Assembly: GCA_002354635.1 (NCBI GenBank)
Contig: DELZ01000001.1
Location: forward strand, 495,963-559,962
DNA: 64,000 bases
Direction of reading: 5' to 3'
DNA from: Sphingomonadales bacterium UBA2683
GTDB taxonomy: Bacteria; Pseudomonadota; Alphaproteobacteria; Sphingomonadales; Sphingomonadaceae
Shown: in pieces, positions 1-8,941 of the stretch
Layout: the number at the start of each line of letters is the position of its first letter
Numbering within the stretch: position 1 is the stretch's first letter
Translations under genes and position numbers: made by a program
Notes under the pieces: generated by a model
What the model saw: the letters and a program-made list of their open reading frames with translations, nothing else
Database searches by the model: none
What the model was told of the DNA's origin: nothing

Positions 1-226
1 CGTACCAGATCGAAACGGCAACGATCGGCGCCTTGCGGTCAGTGTGGACCAGCACCTTCAACCCGTTGTCGAGCGTGAACTCTTCATAGGGAATATCCAC
101 TGCGGCAACCAGTTCGCTGACCGGGGCCGGCTCGGCCGACTCATGATGCTTGGCCAGTGCCGGCCCTGCAACGGTCAAGGATGTAGTGGTCAACGCCAGC
201 AGCAGGGCGCGGGACAGTCGGGACAT
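1..226 (-). CDS. M16 (insulinase-like) zinc peptidase, N-terminal part
   Basis: Only the first 75 codons are in the window; the gene runs off the left edge. The ATG at 226 opens a signal peptide (residues about 1-25: Arg near the start, a Leu-rich core, then an Ala-Leu-Ala cleavage-type end). After it come the motifs FTLDNGLKVL and a stretch ending PIVAVSIWY, which are characteristic of the start of the first M16 domain in periplasmic or exported processing-peptidase-like proteins. The HxxEH zinc motif would lie beyond the edge, so activity cannot be judged. The product is probably exported to the periplasm. Family call is from motif recognition. Confidence 0.8.
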   Translation of the reverse strand, partial: MSRLSRALLLALTTTSLTVAGPALAKHHESAEPAPVSELVAAVDIPYEEFTLDNGLKVLVHTDRKAPIVAVSIWY

Positions 227-333
227 GGGATATACCTCTCAGAATAATGCGTTCAATATACTCAAACATGACGGAAAACAGCGATCAGGCCATGGTCAGG
301 TTCGACCAACTGCATATAGCGGTCGACCAACGG

Positions 334-960
334 CTATTTCGCTTTCCATCCCCAGAACAAATGGCAGGGCAATATATTCCAGACCGAATAGCCACTGTCG
401 ATATGCTCGAAATGCGGGGTCATGAAGTCGCGTGCCTTTTTGACAAACTGGTAGACCAGAAAGGCTCCCCCCGGCCGGATAGCATCATAGGTCTCCTGGG
501 CAATCCTGGGACCAAGCTGATCGGGCAACGTCGAGAATGGCAGGCCGGAAAGGATATAGTCGGCTTTCTCGTGCCCGAGTTCGCGAATGATTTTCTGTAC
601 ATCGGCGGCCGAACCGTGAATCGGGTAGAAGCGGCTGTCGCGAATCGACTTGCCGAGATAGTCGATGAAATCGGGGTTCAGGTCGATTACGATCAGGGTC
701 GCTCCGGGCTTCATCCGCTCGAGCACCGGACGGCAGAAAGTACCCACGCCCGGCCCATATTCGACGAACAGGTCGCACTCGTCCCATTTTACCGGTTCGA
801 GCATCTTCTTGATGGTAATGTCCGAAGACGGAATGATCGAGCCGACCATCACGGGATGCTTCAGAAAGCCCTTGAAAAAAACGCCCCAGGGGCCAAGGCG
901 ACGCTCCAGTCCGGATTTGACACGGTCCACAAATTTCGTTTTGGCGATACTGTTAGTCAA
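334..960 (-). CDS. SAM-dependent methyltransferase, phospholipid N-methyltransferase-like
   Basis: A 208-residue class I methyltransferase. The SAM-binding motif is VEYGPGVGTF (about residues 66-75), followed by an acidic strand end LIVIDLNPDF (about 88-97) that would bind the ribose. The N-terminal segment with FFKGFLKHP and GSIIPSS resembles the membrane-associated start of PmtA-type phospholipid N-methyltransferases and related rRNA-dimethylase-fold enzymes, but the substrate is not proven. The start codon is TTG at 960, chosen because GGAGGA lies 5 bases upstream. It is transcribed in the same direction as the M16 peptidase, with about 107 bases between them. Confidence 0.75.
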   Translation of the reverse strand: MTNSIAKTKFVDRVKSGLERRLGPWGVFFKGFLKHPVMVGSIIPSSDITIKKMLEPVKWDECDLFVEYGPGVGTFCRPVLERMKPGATLIVIDLNPDFIDYLGKSIRDSRFYPIHGSAADVQKIIRELGHEKADYILSGLPFSTLPDQLGPRIAQETYDAIRPGGAFLVYQFVKKARDFMTPHFEHIDSGYSVWNILPCHLFWGWKAK

Positions 961-1065
961 TGCGGTCCTCCAGTGGCGTGTGAAACTGTCTTACTAGGGC
1001 GTTACAGCGCCGGTGACAAATATAATAGCGGTTGCCCGGTACAATCGAACGGCTAAAAGTGCGCT

Positions 1066-1386
1066 ATGCAGCTTCATCCAAAAGATTCCATCGCCGTGAT
1101 TTTTTGCGCACAACGGACCGGTGCGGATGAAGCCGCCTATCAGGTTGCGGCGGCAGAGATGAGCGAGCTGGCGGCGCGGCAACCGGGCTATCTCGGCGAG
1201 GATCATGCAAGGTCAGGGGACGGTTTCGGCATTACCGTGAGCTACTGGCGCGACGATGCCAGCGCCAGGGCGTGGCGTGATCATCCGGATCATGCCAGGA
1301 TTCGTGATCAGGGGCGCGACAAATGGTATCATGCCTACAGCCTTCATGTCGCGCGCGTCGAACGCGGCTATGACTGGCGGAAATAG
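1066..1386 (+). CDS. Antibiotic biosynthesis monooxygenase (ABM) family protein
   Basis: A 106-residue single-domain protein of the dimeric alpha-beta barrel type. The pattern of an early strand (IAVIFCAQR), a helix with AAEMSELAARQPGYLG, the strand ITVSYW and a late helix with HARIRDQGRDKWY matches small ABM-domain proteins, some of which oxidise quinols or haem without a cofactor and many of which have unknown roles. The HP..RIRDQGR stretch is typical of the YqjZ-like branch. It lies 18 bases before the MFS gene on the same strand and may be cotranscribed with it. The substrate cannot be told from sequence. Confidence 0.7.
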   Translation: MQLHPKDSIAVIFCAQRTGADEAAYQVAAAEMSELAARQPGYLGEDHARSGDGFGITVSYWRDDASARAWRDHPDHARIRDQGRDKWYHAYSLHVARVERGYDWRK

Positions 1387-1404
1387 AATGGCATAGGGAC
1401 GCCT

Positions 1405-2772
1405 ATGGCCGATTCTCCCGATTTTGAACCGCTGACCCGAAAGGTGACGTCCTTTCCCGATGCCCAGCCGATCAACAGCACCCGGATGGCGGTGCTGTTT
1501 TCGGTGATGCTGGTCACCGCGTCCGGCAATACGGCGATGCAATCAATCCTGCCGACCATCGGTACCCAGCTCCATATTCCGGATTTCTGGGTGAGCGCGG
1601 CGTTCAGCTGGTCGGCCCTGCTCTGGGTCTATACCGCTCCGAAATGGGCGCGCCAGTCGGATCATCGCGGCCGCAAGGCGCTGATGCGCCTGGGCATGAT
1701 CGGCTTCACGACCTCCTTCGCGCTTGCCGGTCTTGCGCTGTTTCTGGGTCTGCTGGGCTGGTATAGCGCGCTTTGGACCTTTGTCCTGTTTGCCCTGTTT
1801 CGCAGCCTCTACGGCGGTCTGGGGTCGGCCGCACCGCCAGCCGTGCAGGCCTATGTCGCTGCGCGGACCGCGCGTGCGGACCGGACAAAGGCGCTGTCGC
1901 TTATATCTTCGTCCTTCGGTCTTGGCACGATTGTCGGCCCCGCCATTGCGCCTCTGCTGATCATTCCGTTTCTGGGTCTATCCAGCCCGATGTTTGCCTT
2001 TGCCGGCATCGGCATATTGGTGATGGTCGCACTGGCGCTGAAACTGCCCAACGACAATCCCGGCTATCAGGCGCGTGGTGTCGTGACATCGGAGCCCTAT
2101 AGTTCAGCGCCCTCATCCAACAGCCTGAAAGACGAGGATGACAACAGCGACGGCGATGATGAAGCCACATTGCCGCCGCAGCTGCGCTGGGGTGACGAGA
2201 GAATCAAACCATGGCTGGTCACCGGTATATTGGGCGGCAATGCCCATGCGCTGATCCTCGGCGTGGTCGGTTTTCTGGTGCTCGACCGGCTCGGCTTGCG
2301 CGGCGATCCCGAGATGGGCATCCAGATGACCGGTATCGTGCTGATGTCGGGGGCGGCCGCGACCCTGCTCGCACAGTGGGGGCTGATCCCGTTGCTGCAG
2401 ATGGGTCCGCGCTCGTCAATCTTGTGGGGCATGGTTCTCGGCGCCACCGGCTGCCTGCTGATCGGCTTTTCCCACGACCTGCACGGTATCATCATCGGCT
2501 TCGCGGTGGCCTCGCTGGGATTTGGCCTGTTTCGCCCCGGCTTCACCGCCGGCGCATCGCTGGCGGTGAAACGTTCGGAACAGAACGGTGTCGCCGGCAT
2601 CGTCGCTTCGGTCAACGGCATGGCCTTCATCGTGTCCCCTGCCATCGGCGTGCTGCTCTACACCTATGCCGGTCCCTTGCCCTTCTGGCTCGCGACCAGC
2701 ATCTGCGTGTTCCTGTTCGGCTGGGGTTTCAAGACCCTCAAGCTGGACGAACGGCTGGACAGCGACCGCTAG
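1405..2772 (+). CDS. MFS transporter
   Basis: A 455-residue inner-membrane transporter with about 12 hydrophobic segments in two groups of six. The loop between segments 2 and 3 carries APKWARQSDHRGRKALMRLG, the MFS signature with its charged residues. The long central loop (about residues 230-265) is Ser-rich and strongly acidic, with clustered Asp and Glu, before the second half begins. Drug or metabolite efflux is likely for this branch, but no substrate can be named. It starts 18 bases after the ABM gene and ends 9 bases before the convergent CDC48 gene. Confidence 0.85.
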   Translation: MADSPDFEPLTRKVTSFPDAQPINSTRMAVLFSVMLVTASGNTAMQSILPTIGTQLHIPDFWVSAAFSWSALLWVYTAPKWARQSDHRGRKALMRLGMIGFTTSFALAGLALFLGLLGWYSALWTFVLFALFRSLYGGLGSAAPPAVQAYVAARTARADRTKALSLISSSFGLGTIVGPAIAPLLIIPFLGLSSPMFAFAGIGILVMVALALKLPNDNPGYQARGVVTSEPYSSAPSSNSLKDEDDNSDGDDEATLPPQLRWGDERIKPWLVTGILGGNAHALILGVVGFLVLDRLGLRGDPEMGIQMTGIVLMSGAAATLLAQWGLIPLLQMGPRSSILWGMVLGATGCLLIGFSHDLHGIIIGFAVASLGFGLFRPGFTAGASLAVKRSEQNGVAGIVASVNGMAFIVSPAIGVLLYTYAGPLPFWLATSICVFLFGWGFKTLKLDERLDSDR

Positions 2773-2781
2773 CAGCAGGTC

Positions 2782-5109
2782 CTAATGCTTGCTGTCCTTG
2801 ACCGGAGTCAGCATTCCCGGAGCAACAAAACCGATCGGCTCTGCACGCATCGCGTTTTGCTTCAGCTGCGATTCCATTTTGGAATATTCTTCCTCCATTT
2901 CCGGCGTCACCGAAGCGCGGCTGTCCTTCAGCGCCTTTTCGAAATGCTTCATCTGGACGGTCTCGACCAGCCCGCCATATTCCCGCAATGCATATAGCCC
3001 CGCCCGACGGACCAGATCTTCGAGATCGGCGCCGGAATAGCGATCGGTGCTTTCCGCCATCTCGTCGAGGTCGACATCCTTGCCGAGCGGCATTTTCGCG
3101 GTATGGATTGCCAGAATCCGGCGGCGACCGGCCTTGCCGGGGACCGGTACATAGACCAGTTCATCGAACCGGCCGGGACGCAGCAACGCCGGGTCGACCA
3201 GACCGGGACGGTTGGTCGCGCCGATCAGGATCACCGACTGCATTTCTTCCAGGCCGTCCATCTCGGCGAGGATCGTGTTGACCACCCGCTCGGTCACCTG
3301 CGGTTCGCCCATGCCGCCGCCACGGGCCGGGACCAGGCTGTCGATCTCGTCGATAAACAGGATCGTCGGCGCAACTTGCCGGGCCCGGGCAAACAGGCGG
3401 GCGATCTGCTGCTCGCTCTCGCCATACCATTTGGACAGCAGGTCGCTCGATTTGGTGGCAATGAAATTGGCTTCGGCCTCGCGCGCAACGGCCTTCGCCA
3501 GCAGCGTCTTCCCGGTACCCGGCGGGCCGTAGAGCAGGAAACCCTTCGCCGGCCGGATCCCCAGCCGTATAAAGGCTTCCGGGTTTTTCATCGGCAGCTC
3601 GATGCCTTCTTTCAACCGCTGCTGGGCGTCGTCGAGTCCACCAATATCTTCCCAGCGGACATCGGGTGCCTGGACCATCACTTCGCGCATCGCGGACGGC
3701 TGGACACGCTTGAGCGCCTCGACAAAATCATGGCGCTGGACGACCAGCTCCTCCAGCACTTCCGGTGGCACCGTTTCGGCCTCCAGATCAAGCTTGGGCA
3801 TGATCCGCCGGACCGCCTCGATCGCTGCCTCGCGGGTCAGCGCCGCCAGATCGGCTCCGACAAAACCGTAGGTTGTGCGCGCGAGTTCTTTCAGGTCAAC
3901 CGCCTTGTCCAGCGGCATGCCGCGGGTGTGGATGCCCAGAATTTCGCGGCGCCCGGCAACATCCGGCACACCGACGATGATCTCGCGGTCAAAACGGCCG
4001 GGACGGCGCAAGGCTTCGTCTATCGCTTCGGGGCGGTTGGTCGCGGCGATGACCACCAGATTGACCCGCGATTCGAGCCCGTCCATCAGAGTCAGCAATT
4101 GCGCAACCAGCCGCTTTTCGGCTTCGCCCTGTACCTGTCCGCGCTTCGGCGCAATCGAATCGATCTCGTCGATAAACAGGATCGAAGGCGCGGCCTTGGT
4201 CGCTTCTTCAAAAATCTCGCGCAGCTTCTTTTCGGATTCGCCATAGGCCGACCCCATGATTTCGGGGCCGTTGATCAGGAAAAACTCGGCTTCGCTTTCA
4301 TTGGCCACCGCGCGGGCGAGCCGCGTCTTGCCCGTCCCCGGAGGACCGTGCAGCAGCACGCCGCGTGGCGGATCGACGCCCAGGCGTGTGAACAGTTGCG
4401 GATAGCGCAATGGCAATTCGACCATTTCGCGGAGCTGGTCGATCGTTTCCTGCAACCCGCCGATATCGTCATAGGTGACATCCGCGCGGCGATGTTCGGT
4501 TGATTCTTCATATTCCGGCCGCAGTTCGACTTCGGTTCCTTCGTCAATATGGACGATGCCCTTGGGCAGCGTCGAGACGACGTTGAGACGGATCTGCGTG
4601 AGAGAAAAGGCCGGCGCCGCCAGCATTTGCCGCAATTGCGGCGGCATGTCGCTGCGATCCACCTGTTGCTGGCCATGAGTCGCGACAAAATCACCGGCCT
4701 TGAGCGGCCGTCCCATGAAGCTGCGCTTCAGGCCGCCGCCATTGCCTTGCAGCCGCAAGTCCTTCTGCGCCGGCGCAAACACGACTTTCTTGGCCGGCTT
4801 CGATTCGACCTTGCGAATTTCGACAAAATCGCCGGCGCCGACGCCGGAATTGGCCCGTTGCAAGCCATCGAGGCGGACAAAATCCAGCCCTTCATCTTCC
4901 GGATAAGGCAGGACCGCCCGCGCCGGAGTCGCCTGCTTGCCGATAATTTCGACGACATCGCCCTCAATCAGCCCCAGTTTTCCAAGATTCTCCCGCGACA
5001 GTCTTGCGAGTCCGCGGCCGCTGTCTTCCGGTCGGGCATTGGCAACTTGCAGTTTCAGCTGTTTGCTATCGCTTTCGGGCTTGTCTTTTGGTTGCGCTGG
5101 ATCGGACAC
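2782..5109 (-). CDS. CDC48/VCP-like double AAA+ ATPase
   Basis: Predicted 775-residue protein with the full p97/CDC48 layout: an N domain of double-psi barrel type (about 15-200), then two AAA+ modules. Walker A GPPGTGKT occurs at about 255-262 and 528-535. Walker B ILFIDE occurs at about 310-315 and 583-588, each followed by a second-region-of-homology segment with ATNRP and RPGRFD. Such proteins thread or unfold protein substrates as hexamers. I chose the GTG at 5109 rather than the upstream TTG at 5151 because GAGGAG lies about 10 bases before it, inside what would otherwise be coding sequence. Full-length CDC48 is unusual in bacteria generally but recurs in sphingomonads (from memory). 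Confidence 0.92.
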   Translation of the reverse strand: MSDPAQPKDKPESDSKQLKLQVANARPEDSGRGLARLSRENLGKLGLIEGDVVEIIGKQATPARAVLPYPEDEGLDFVRLDGLQRANSGVGAGDFVEIRKVESKPAKKVVFAPAQKDLRLQGNGGGLKRSFMGRPLKAGDFVATHGQQQVDRSDMPPQLRQMLAAPAFSLTQIRLNVVSTLPKGIVHIDEGTEVELRPEYEESTEHRRADVTYDDIGGLQETIDQLREMVELPLRYPQLFTRLGVDPPRGVLLHGPPGTGKTRLARAVANESEAEFFLINGPEIMGSAYGESEKKLREIFEEATKAAPSILFIDEIDSIAPKRGQVQGEAEKRLVAQLLTLMDGLESRVNLVVIAATNRPEAIDEALRRPGRFDREIIVGVPDVAGRREILGIHTRGMPLDKAVDLKELARTTYGFVGADLAALTREAAIEAVRRIMPKLDLEAETVPPEVLEELVVQRHDFVEALKRVQPSAMREVMVQAPDVRWEDIGGLDDAQQRLKEGIELPMKNPEAFIRLGIRPAKGFLLYGPPGTGKTLLAKAVAREAEANFIATKSSDLLSKWYGESEQQIARLFARARQVAPTILFIDEIDSLVPARGGGMGEPQVTERVVNTILAEMDGLEEMQSVILIGATNRPGLVDPALLRPGRFDELVYVPVPGKAGRRRILAIHTAKMPLGKDVDLDEMAESTDRYSGADLEDLVRRAGLYALREYGGLVETVQMKHFEKALKDSRASVTPEMEEEYSKMESQLKQNAMRAEPIGFVAPGMLTPVKDSKH

Positions 5110-5220
5110 GGGGGCGTATCTCCTCAATATCGTTTCGGTTGTTTCCAACAAGATAGGGATAGCAATGCCGATATACGACCCTGATTTTTGTTTCCGGCAG
5201 TGCCTGGGGCAATTTGGCCA

Positions 5221-5250
5221 AAAAAAAGGCCAGTTCCGAAGAACTGGCCT
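5221..5250 (-). terminator. Rho-independent terminator of the candidate small RNA
   Basis: On the minus strand a perfect 10-bp stem (AGGCCAGTTC / GAACTGGCCT) closed by a TTCG tetraloop is followed directly by seven T. It cannot serve either neighbouring gene, because both are transcribed away from it, so it implies a transcript starting between 5250 and 5450. Confidence 0.85.
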
Positions 5251-5324
5251 GAAAAGTTTTTAGGAGAGGATGCCTGAAAGGCTCATCCTAAATGCATCGG
5301 AACCGGCTATTGTGCAAGTGCGAA
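5221..5324 (-). ncRNA. Candidate small RNA, about 104 nt
   Basis: Between the divergent CDC48 and LysR genes the minus strand carries a perfect TATAAT at 5336-5331, no clear -35 box, and, after a predicted start near 5324, two hairpins. The first (5289-5267) has AGGAT/ATCCT and GCCT/AGGC stems separated by a two-base bulge. The second (5250-5227) is a 10-bp stem with a TTCG loop and a T7 tract. The linker between them holds CTCCT, complementary to a Shine-Dalgarno. There is no ORF of note. The layout is that of a trans-acting sRNA. No Rfam family was tested. Confidence 0.6.
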
Positions 5325-5451
5325 AAGAACATTATAGATTGCAAGGAATGCAACTTATCATTATTGGCAGTGTCTGATTTCTGCCAATCTTAAATATCTA
5401 ATCCCATTTTGCGTTGCACAACACCCATTTAGTCTTGATATTGGTTATTCT

Positions 5452-6330
5452 ATGCGCCGTCTTCCTCCCCTCCGCGCCCTCGAGGCCTTCATCCGCGTTG
5501 CCCGCCTGGGTTCATCCAAGGCTGCAGCAGCCGAACTGGCGCTGTCCGCGCCGGCGCTCAGCCGCCGAATCAAGTCACTGGAGGACCATATCGGCAAGCC
5601 GCTGTTCGAACGGCGCAACCAGTCAATGGTGCTGAACGAGGATGGCCAGATTTTGCTGGAAGCGGTTGCTCCGGCGATGGAAACGATCGGCGAGGCTGTG
5701 GACCAGATGACCGTCACCGGCGGCGACATGCGCCTGCATCTGGGCGTGCTGCCGCTATTCGGTGCCACACGCTTGCTGCCGCGGCTTCCGGAACTCAAAA
5801 AGCTCTATCCCAAGCTGCATATTGACGTCGATACGTCGGCTCATGCCGAAAATATGCTGGGCGATGCCGTGGATGCCGCGATCATCATCAGCGATGCCGT
5901 TGATCCCCATCTCTATGCCGTGAAGCTGGACAGCAACAAGGTCTACGCAATCGCCTCTGTCGAACTGACCAAGGGGCCGAATGCGGTCAAGCATCCGGAG
6001 GATCTGAAGAACCACAATATCCTGATCCACAGCAACATGACCCGGGCGTTTGACCAGTGGAAGGAAGCGGTGGGCCTGCCAGATCTGCAGCCGGCAGGCA
6101 TCGACCATCTCGACAGCGGTCCGCTGATGCTGGAAGCCGCCGCACAGGGACTCGGCATAGCGATCATGCACGGCGGGCATTTTTCGGATGCCAATGATGC
6201 GCGGCTGGTGCGCCTGTTCGACCACGAGGTCGACAGCCCCTACAGCTACTGGTTCGTCTGCCGCAAACGCGAGATGAAAAACCGCGCGGTGCGCATTTTC
6301 CATGACTGGGTGGTAAAAGCGGGCCTTTAA
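5452..6330 (+). CDS. LysR-family transcriptional regulator (GcvA-like)
   Basis: A 292-residue LysR-type regulator. The N-terminal winged helix-turn-helix (about 5-65) begins with RRLPPLRALEAF and contains SKAAAAELALSAPALSRRIKSLE, which is typical of the GcvA/AmpR branch. The rest is a periplasmic-binding-protein-like effector domain with two lobes (about 90-290). It is divergent from the small RNA/CDC48 side and runs toward the convergent CMD gene, ending 9 bases before it. No obvious T-N11-A box could be assigned to a target, so the regulon is unknown. Confidence 0.88.
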   Translation: MRRLPPLRALEAFIRVARLGSSKAAAAELALSAPALSRRIKSLEDHIGKPLFERRNQSMVLNEDGQILLEAVAPAMETIGEAVDQMTVTGGDMRLHLGVLPLFGATRLLPRLPELKKLYPKLHIDVDTSAHAENMLGDAVDAAIIISDAVDPHLYAVKLDSNKVYAIASVELTKGPNAVKHPEDLKNHNILIHSNMTRAFDQWKEAVGLPDLQPAGIDHLDSGPLMLEAAAQGLGIAIMHGGHFSDANDARLVRLFDHEVDSPYSYWFVCRKREMKNRAVRIFHDWVVKAGL

Positions 6331-6339
6331 GGACCTGCG

Positions 6340-6903
6340 CTAGCCAGCGAGATCGGGATCAAGCGTCAGATCGTCGTCGAGCTGCACGCCGAAGCTGTTC
6401 AGCATCATCGACACCTGGCTGTATTGACCGACCGTCATCACCAGATCCATGCGCTGCTTTTCGGTCAGTTCCGCCAGCGCCTTCCAGGTCTCGTCGGCAA
6501 TATGGCCATCGCCGGTCAGTTCGTCGGTCGCCCGTAGCATTGCCCGTTCCAGCGGTGTCCATGCCGGTGCATCCGGCCCGACCTTGATCTGCTCGATCTC
6601 CTCGTCGGTCAGGCCGCAATCCTTGCCGATGCGGACATGCTGCGCCCATTCATAGCCGGATTTCCAGTTGAAGCCGGTGCGCAGGATGATGATCTCGCGC
6701 TCGCGCGGCGCCAGATCATTATGGTCCGACAGGATATAGCCGCCCCACCACATGAACGCCTTATAGGCTTTCGGGGCCTTGATCAGGGTCCGGAAGATAT
6801 TGAGAATCTTGCCGGCCTGAAAGCGCTCGCCCAGCATCGCCTTGCTCTTCTCGTCAAGGTCTGACTCGGCGAGCGGGGCGATCCTGGGTTTGTCTAGACG
6901 CAT
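6340..6903 (-). CDS. Carboxymuconolactone decarboxylase (CMD/AhpD-fold) family protein
   Basis: A 187-residue all-helical protein of the CMD fold. The family core is seen at about 65-100: LAPREREIIILRTGFNWKSGYEWAQH. The motif EWAQH replaces the CxxC-H disulfide centre of AhpD, so a peroxidase role like that of AhpD is unlikely; gamma-carboxymuconolactone decarboxylase-like or uncharacterised chemistry is more plausible. It ends a two-gene minus-strand unit with the cyclophilin, 9 bases downstream of its stop. A second CMD-family gene lies at 44570-45118. Confidence 0.82.
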   Translation of the reverse strand: MRLDKPRIAPLAESDLDEKSKAMLGERFQAGKILNIFRTLIKAPKAYKAFMWWGGYILSDHNDLAPREREIIILRTGFNWKSGYEWAQHVRIGKDCGLTDEEIEQIKVGPDAPAWTPLERAMLRATDELTGDGHIADETWKALAELTEKQRMDLVMTVGQYSQVSMMLNSFGVQLDDDLTLDPDLAG

Positions 6904-6912
6904 GGCGTGCGA

Positions 6913-7362
6913 TCAGCCGAGGGTTACGGACTTGATCGCGCCGGGCTTTGCCGGTGGTTCGCCTTTTGGCAGCGCGTGAACCGCTTCCATGCCCGAGGTT
7001 ACTTCACCCCAGACGGTATATTGACCGTCGAGAAAGCCCGCGTCGTCGAGGCAGATGAAGAACTGGCTGTTGGCGCTGTTCGGGTCCATCGTCCGGGCCA
7101 TCGAGCAGGTGCCTTCGACATGCGGTTCCTTGGAAAATTCCTGGGCGATATCGGGCTTGTCGCTGCCGGACATGCCGGTGCCGGTCGGATCGCCGCCCTG
7201 CGCCATGAAACCGTTGATGACGCGATGAAAGACAACACCGTCATAAAAGCCTTCGGCGGCCAGCTCGGTGATCCGCGCAACATGATTGGGCGCAAGATCG
7301 GGGCGCAGCTTGATTTCGACATCGCCGGTTTCGAGGTGGAAAGTCATTTTTTCGTGAGCCAT
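6913..7362 (-). CDS. ppiB: Cyclophilin-type peptidyl-prolyl cis-trans isomerase
   Basis: A 149-residue single-domain cyclophilin without a signal peptide, so cytoplasmic. It shows the family signature FHRVINGFMAQGGDPTGTG (about 44-62, with the catalytic Arg) and the later NSQFFICLDDAGFLDGQYTVWG block (about 95-117), including the Phe residues of the proline pocket. It is shorter than eukaryotic cyclophilins, as is usual for bacterial PpiB. It is followed closely by the CMD gene on the same strand. Confidence 0.92.
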   Translation of the reverse strand: MAHEKMTFHLETGDVEIKLRPDLAPNHVARITELAAEGFYDGVVFHRVINGFMAQGGDPTGTGMSGSDKPDIAQEFSKEPHVEGTCSMARTMDPNSANSQFFICLDDAGFLDGQYTVWGEVTSGMEAVHALPKGEPPAKPGAIKSVTLG

Positions 7363-7523
7363 CAGGCTGGTTCCTTTTCGTTCATTGAATCATTCTTGAG
7401 GCGCATATAGGCAAGCCGCTCGGAAAAATCACCCTGCCTTGCGATAAATGTCACAAAAGATTGCAATTGCAACGTTGCACCGACTAGTAAGCAGCCAAAC
7501 GAACGCAGAAAGGGAGCATCGCG

Positions 7524-8933
7524 ATGACCGAGATCAACGACGCTCCGGACGCCGCCATCGAACGCGAGGACGTGCTCGACGAAGACAACCGGTTGACCGA
7601 CGAATTTGTCCGCTCGGTCTCCGACGCGGTCGAAGACAATAACAGCGCCCTGGCACAGGAGCTGGTCAATCCACTCCACAATGCCGACATCGCCGATCTG
7701 TTCGAACTGGTCGATGCGGACGAACGGGCGCCGCTCGCCGATGCGCTGGGCGATCTGGTGAGCGCCGACGTGCTTGCCGAAATGAACGAGCACGTCCGCG
7801 AAGACGTGATCGAAGCGCTCGACGCTGGCCAGATTGCCGACCTGACCGAACAGCTCGACACCGACGACGCGGTTGCGATCATCGAGGATCTCGAAAAGGG
7901 CGAGCAGCAGGCGGTTCTGGCCGAACTGGACGCCGAGGACCGCGCCGCGATCGAGAGCGCCCTCACCTATGAGGAAGAAACCGCCGGCCGGATCATGCAG
8001 CGCGAATTTGTTGCGGTACCCGAACATATGATGGTTGGCGACCTGATCGACTATCTGCGCAAAAATGATGACCTGACCACCGAATTCTGGGAAATCTACG
8101 TGGTCGATCCGGCGTTCCGGCCAATTGGCACATGCCAGCTCAGCTGGATCCTCCGGACGCCGCGCGACATCGCCATTGCCGACGTGATGAAGCGCGAGCA
8201 GTCGCTGATCCCGGTCAATATGGATCAGGAGGAAGTGGCTTTGCGCTTCCAGAAATATAATCTGATCTCCGCGGCAGTGATCAACGACGACGGCCGTCTG
8301 ATCGGGATGATCACGGTCGATGACATTTTGCACATCGTCGAGGACGAGGCCAGCGAAGACGTGCTGCTGCTGTCCGGTGCCGGCGACGGCGATATCAACG
8401 AACCGATCCGCGACAGCTACCAGGCACGGGTGCGCTGGCTGATCGCCAATCTGGCGACCGCGCTGGTCGCCAGCTTTGTTATCTCGATCTTCGGCGCGGC
8501 GATCGAACAGATGGTTGCCCTCGCCATCCTGATGCCGATCGTGGCCTCGATCGGCGGCAATGCCGGGACCCAGACGATGGCCGTCTCGGTCCGCGCGCTG
8601 GCGATGAACGAGCTGACGCGCTCCAATACCCGCCGGATCATCGGCCGGGAATTCCGCATTGCCCTGCTCAACGGCGGCACAATCGCCATATTGGTCGGAC
8701 TGGGCACCGGGCTGGTTTTTGCCAATCCTGTGCTCGGCGGGGTTATAGCGCTGGCGATGCTGATCAATATCGTGATTGCCGGATTTGCCGGAATCTTTGT
8801 TCCGGTAATGCTCGACCGGATGGATCAGGACCCGGCTCTGGCCTCCTCGGTCTTCGTCACCATGATCACCGACACCATGGGCTTCCTGGCCTTTCTCGGC
8901 CTCGCCGTGGGTAGCGGAATGGTCAGCCTCTAG
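7524..8933 (+). CDS. mgtE: Magnesium transporter MgtE
   Basis: A 469-residue MgtE: an N-terminal acidic superhelical domain (about 20-140), paired CBS domains (about 145-270) that sense cytoplasmic Mg2+ in characterised homologues, and a C-terminal channel domain with five membrane segments. The transmembrane region contains PIVASIGGNAGTQTMAVSVRAL (split here: SIGGNAGTQ is the conserved family core) and the Asp-containing IFVPVMLDRM segment near the ion path. The ATG at 7524 is preceded by a GGGAG-type ribosome site. No Mg-responsive leader was recognised in the 160 bases upstream. Confidence 0.93.
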   Translation: MTEINDAPDAAIEREDVLDEDNRLTDEFVRSVSDAVEDNNSALAQELVNPLHNADIADLFELVDADERAPLADALGDLVSADVLAEMNEHVREDVIEALDAGQIADLTEQLDTDDAVAIIEDLEKGEQQAVLAELDAEDRAAIESALTYEEETAGRIMQREFVAVPEHMMVGDLIDYLRKNDDLTTEFWEIYVVDPAFRPIGTCQLSWILRTPRDIAIADVMKREQSLIPVNMDQEEVALRFQKYNLISAAVINDDGRLIGMITVDDILHIVEDEASEDVLLLSGAGDGDINEPIRDSYQARVRWLIANLATALVASFVISIFGAAIEQMVALAILMPIVASIGGNAGTQTMAVSVRALAMNELTRSNTRRIIGREFRIALLNGGTIAILVGLGTGLVFANPVLGGVIALAMLINIVIAGFAGIFVPVMLDRMDQDPALASSVFVTMITDTMGFLAFLGLAVGSGMVSL

Positions 8934-8941
8934 AACATCCC

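Noticed and set aside
3103..4503. Long plus-strand open frame (466 codons) within the CDC48 gene
   Set aside because: Antisense to the two AAA+ modules; composition is that of a mirror frame and no motif is present.
6340..6903. AhpD alkylhydroperoxidase function for the CMD gene
   Set aside because: The CxxC centre required for AhpD activity is replaced by EWAQH.
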